From the NCBI GenBank assembly GCA_017462145.1, contig JAFTRT010000166.1, positions 1 to 13,726 on the forward strand: DNA of 13,726 bases, read 5' to 3'. The notes beneath the pieces were generated by a model. The model did not search any database, was not told the DNA's origin, and saw only the letters and a program-made list of their open reading frames with translations. Positions 13,414-13,726 of this stretch are shown in pieces; the first letter of the stretch is position 1, and each line of letters opens with the position of its first letter. The stretch is from Clostridia bacterium. Its GTDB lineage: Bacteria > Bacillota_A > Clostridia > Oscillospirales > CAG-272. The position numbers were made by a program, and so were the translations under genes.

Positions 13414-13726
13414 TGTGCCGGCCTCTTTGTTGGAGTTGTTTGATTTTGGCCTCTGTGCCGACGGCAATTATGACGGACTTTTGAAATATATGGTAGACTA
13501 CGTTCTTCCTCCCGAAGAGGAAACGGGATATCTTCGTCGGCATACGTACAATCTTGAGAGGAAAGAGGCGGTGAGCCGTGCATTTTCCAACGGAGCCAAC
13601 TGCGGTGTTTACGTTCGTTCCTCTGCAAACGGGTTGGGGAAAGCCGATTTGGAGGCGTGTACCTTTACCAAAGACTTTGCCAATCCCATTGGTGGTATGA
13701 TGTGCGGACTTTCCTCTGTTCCCACG
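13226..13726 (+). pseudogene. Continuation of the glycoside-hydrolase-like gene in the +1 frame (runs off window)
   Basis: Reading from 13226 gives 167 codons without a stop to the window edge. The peptide looks like genuine, well-composed protein: AGRHAPEARLYGSPYWPGWA, GLDIARMLAGLCRDCGVTVM, AEGDVYPRPRYNVPASLLEL, FDFGLCADGNYDGLLKYMVD, RRHTYNLERKEAVSRAFSNG. A TGA in this frame at 13211-13213 shows it cannot start far upstream. It joins naturally to ...LELNRIF of the preceding frame if one base is dropped at the T5 run 13220-13224, giving at least 410 residues in total. The break is either a real inactivating frameshift, a sequencing/assembly indel, or (less likely) programmed shifting. The 3' end is outside the window. 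Confidence 0.75.

Noticed and set aside
13161..13484. Open frame in the third plus-strand frame over the frame-break region.
   Set aside because: Its product is Arg/Pro/Cys-rich and lacks a start signal; the frame beginning at 13226 joins the upstream protein far better.
1..13726. CRISPR array, tRNA or rRNA gene, insertion sequence or phage attachment site.
   Set aside because: No regularly spaced repeats, cloverleaf-like stretches, transposase motifs or flanking duplications were seen on either strand by eye.

Overview
The window looks like a piece of chromosome from an uncultured-type anaerobic Clostridia (Bacillota), possibly a gut Oscillospirales or Christensenellales relative. The signs are strong AGGAGG ribosome binding sites, textbook TTGACA/TATAAT promoters, compact hairpin-plus-T-run terminators, a rimO-pgsA pair, and clostridial-style GroEL, TypA and PiT proteins. 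Base composition is balanced (about half GC by eye) and no RNA gene, insertion sequence, phage gene or CRISPR array is visible. Taxonomy is inferred from protein style only.

Layout. 1-780: 3' part of groEL and its terminator, back to back with a hairpin for the convergent gene. 778-3490: a divergent pair, an FAD-dependent oxidoreductase of unknown substrate (minus) and an AraC-family regulator (plus), with interleaved promoters in a 111-bp gap. 3463-6260: a minus-strand housekeeping operon, HAD phosphatase - rimO (S12 methylthiotransferase) - pgsA (phosphatidylglycerophosphate synthase). It shares a bidirectional terminator with the AraC gene. 6321-8340: typA/bipA with its own promoter and terminator, diverging from the HAD operon. 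8361-8851: a small zinc-ribbon, two-membrane-segment protein. 8858-10433: a PiT phosphate transporter followed by a diverged PhoU/DUF47-like partner. 10537-11522: a DMT/EamA-type transporter. 11585-13726: a PocR-domain AraC regulator overlapping the start of a probable TIM-barrel glycoside-hydrolase-like gene that runs off the window.

Most genes are ordinary housekeeping or transport genes. The accessory parts are two 'AraC regulator plus uncharacterised carbohydrate-type enzyme' modules, one at 778-3480 and one at 11640-13726. The most notable anomaly is a reading-frame break in the second enzyme near a five-T run at 13220-13224: a clearly protein-like continuation of 167 codons lies in the +1 frame up to the window edge. 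I did not find convincing evidence of an entirely new system. The best leads are the frame break and uncharacterised enzyme family, the FAD oxidoreductase/AraC module, the zinc-ribbon membrane protein with CD225-like spacing, and an operator-like palindrome in the HAD-typA divergent region.
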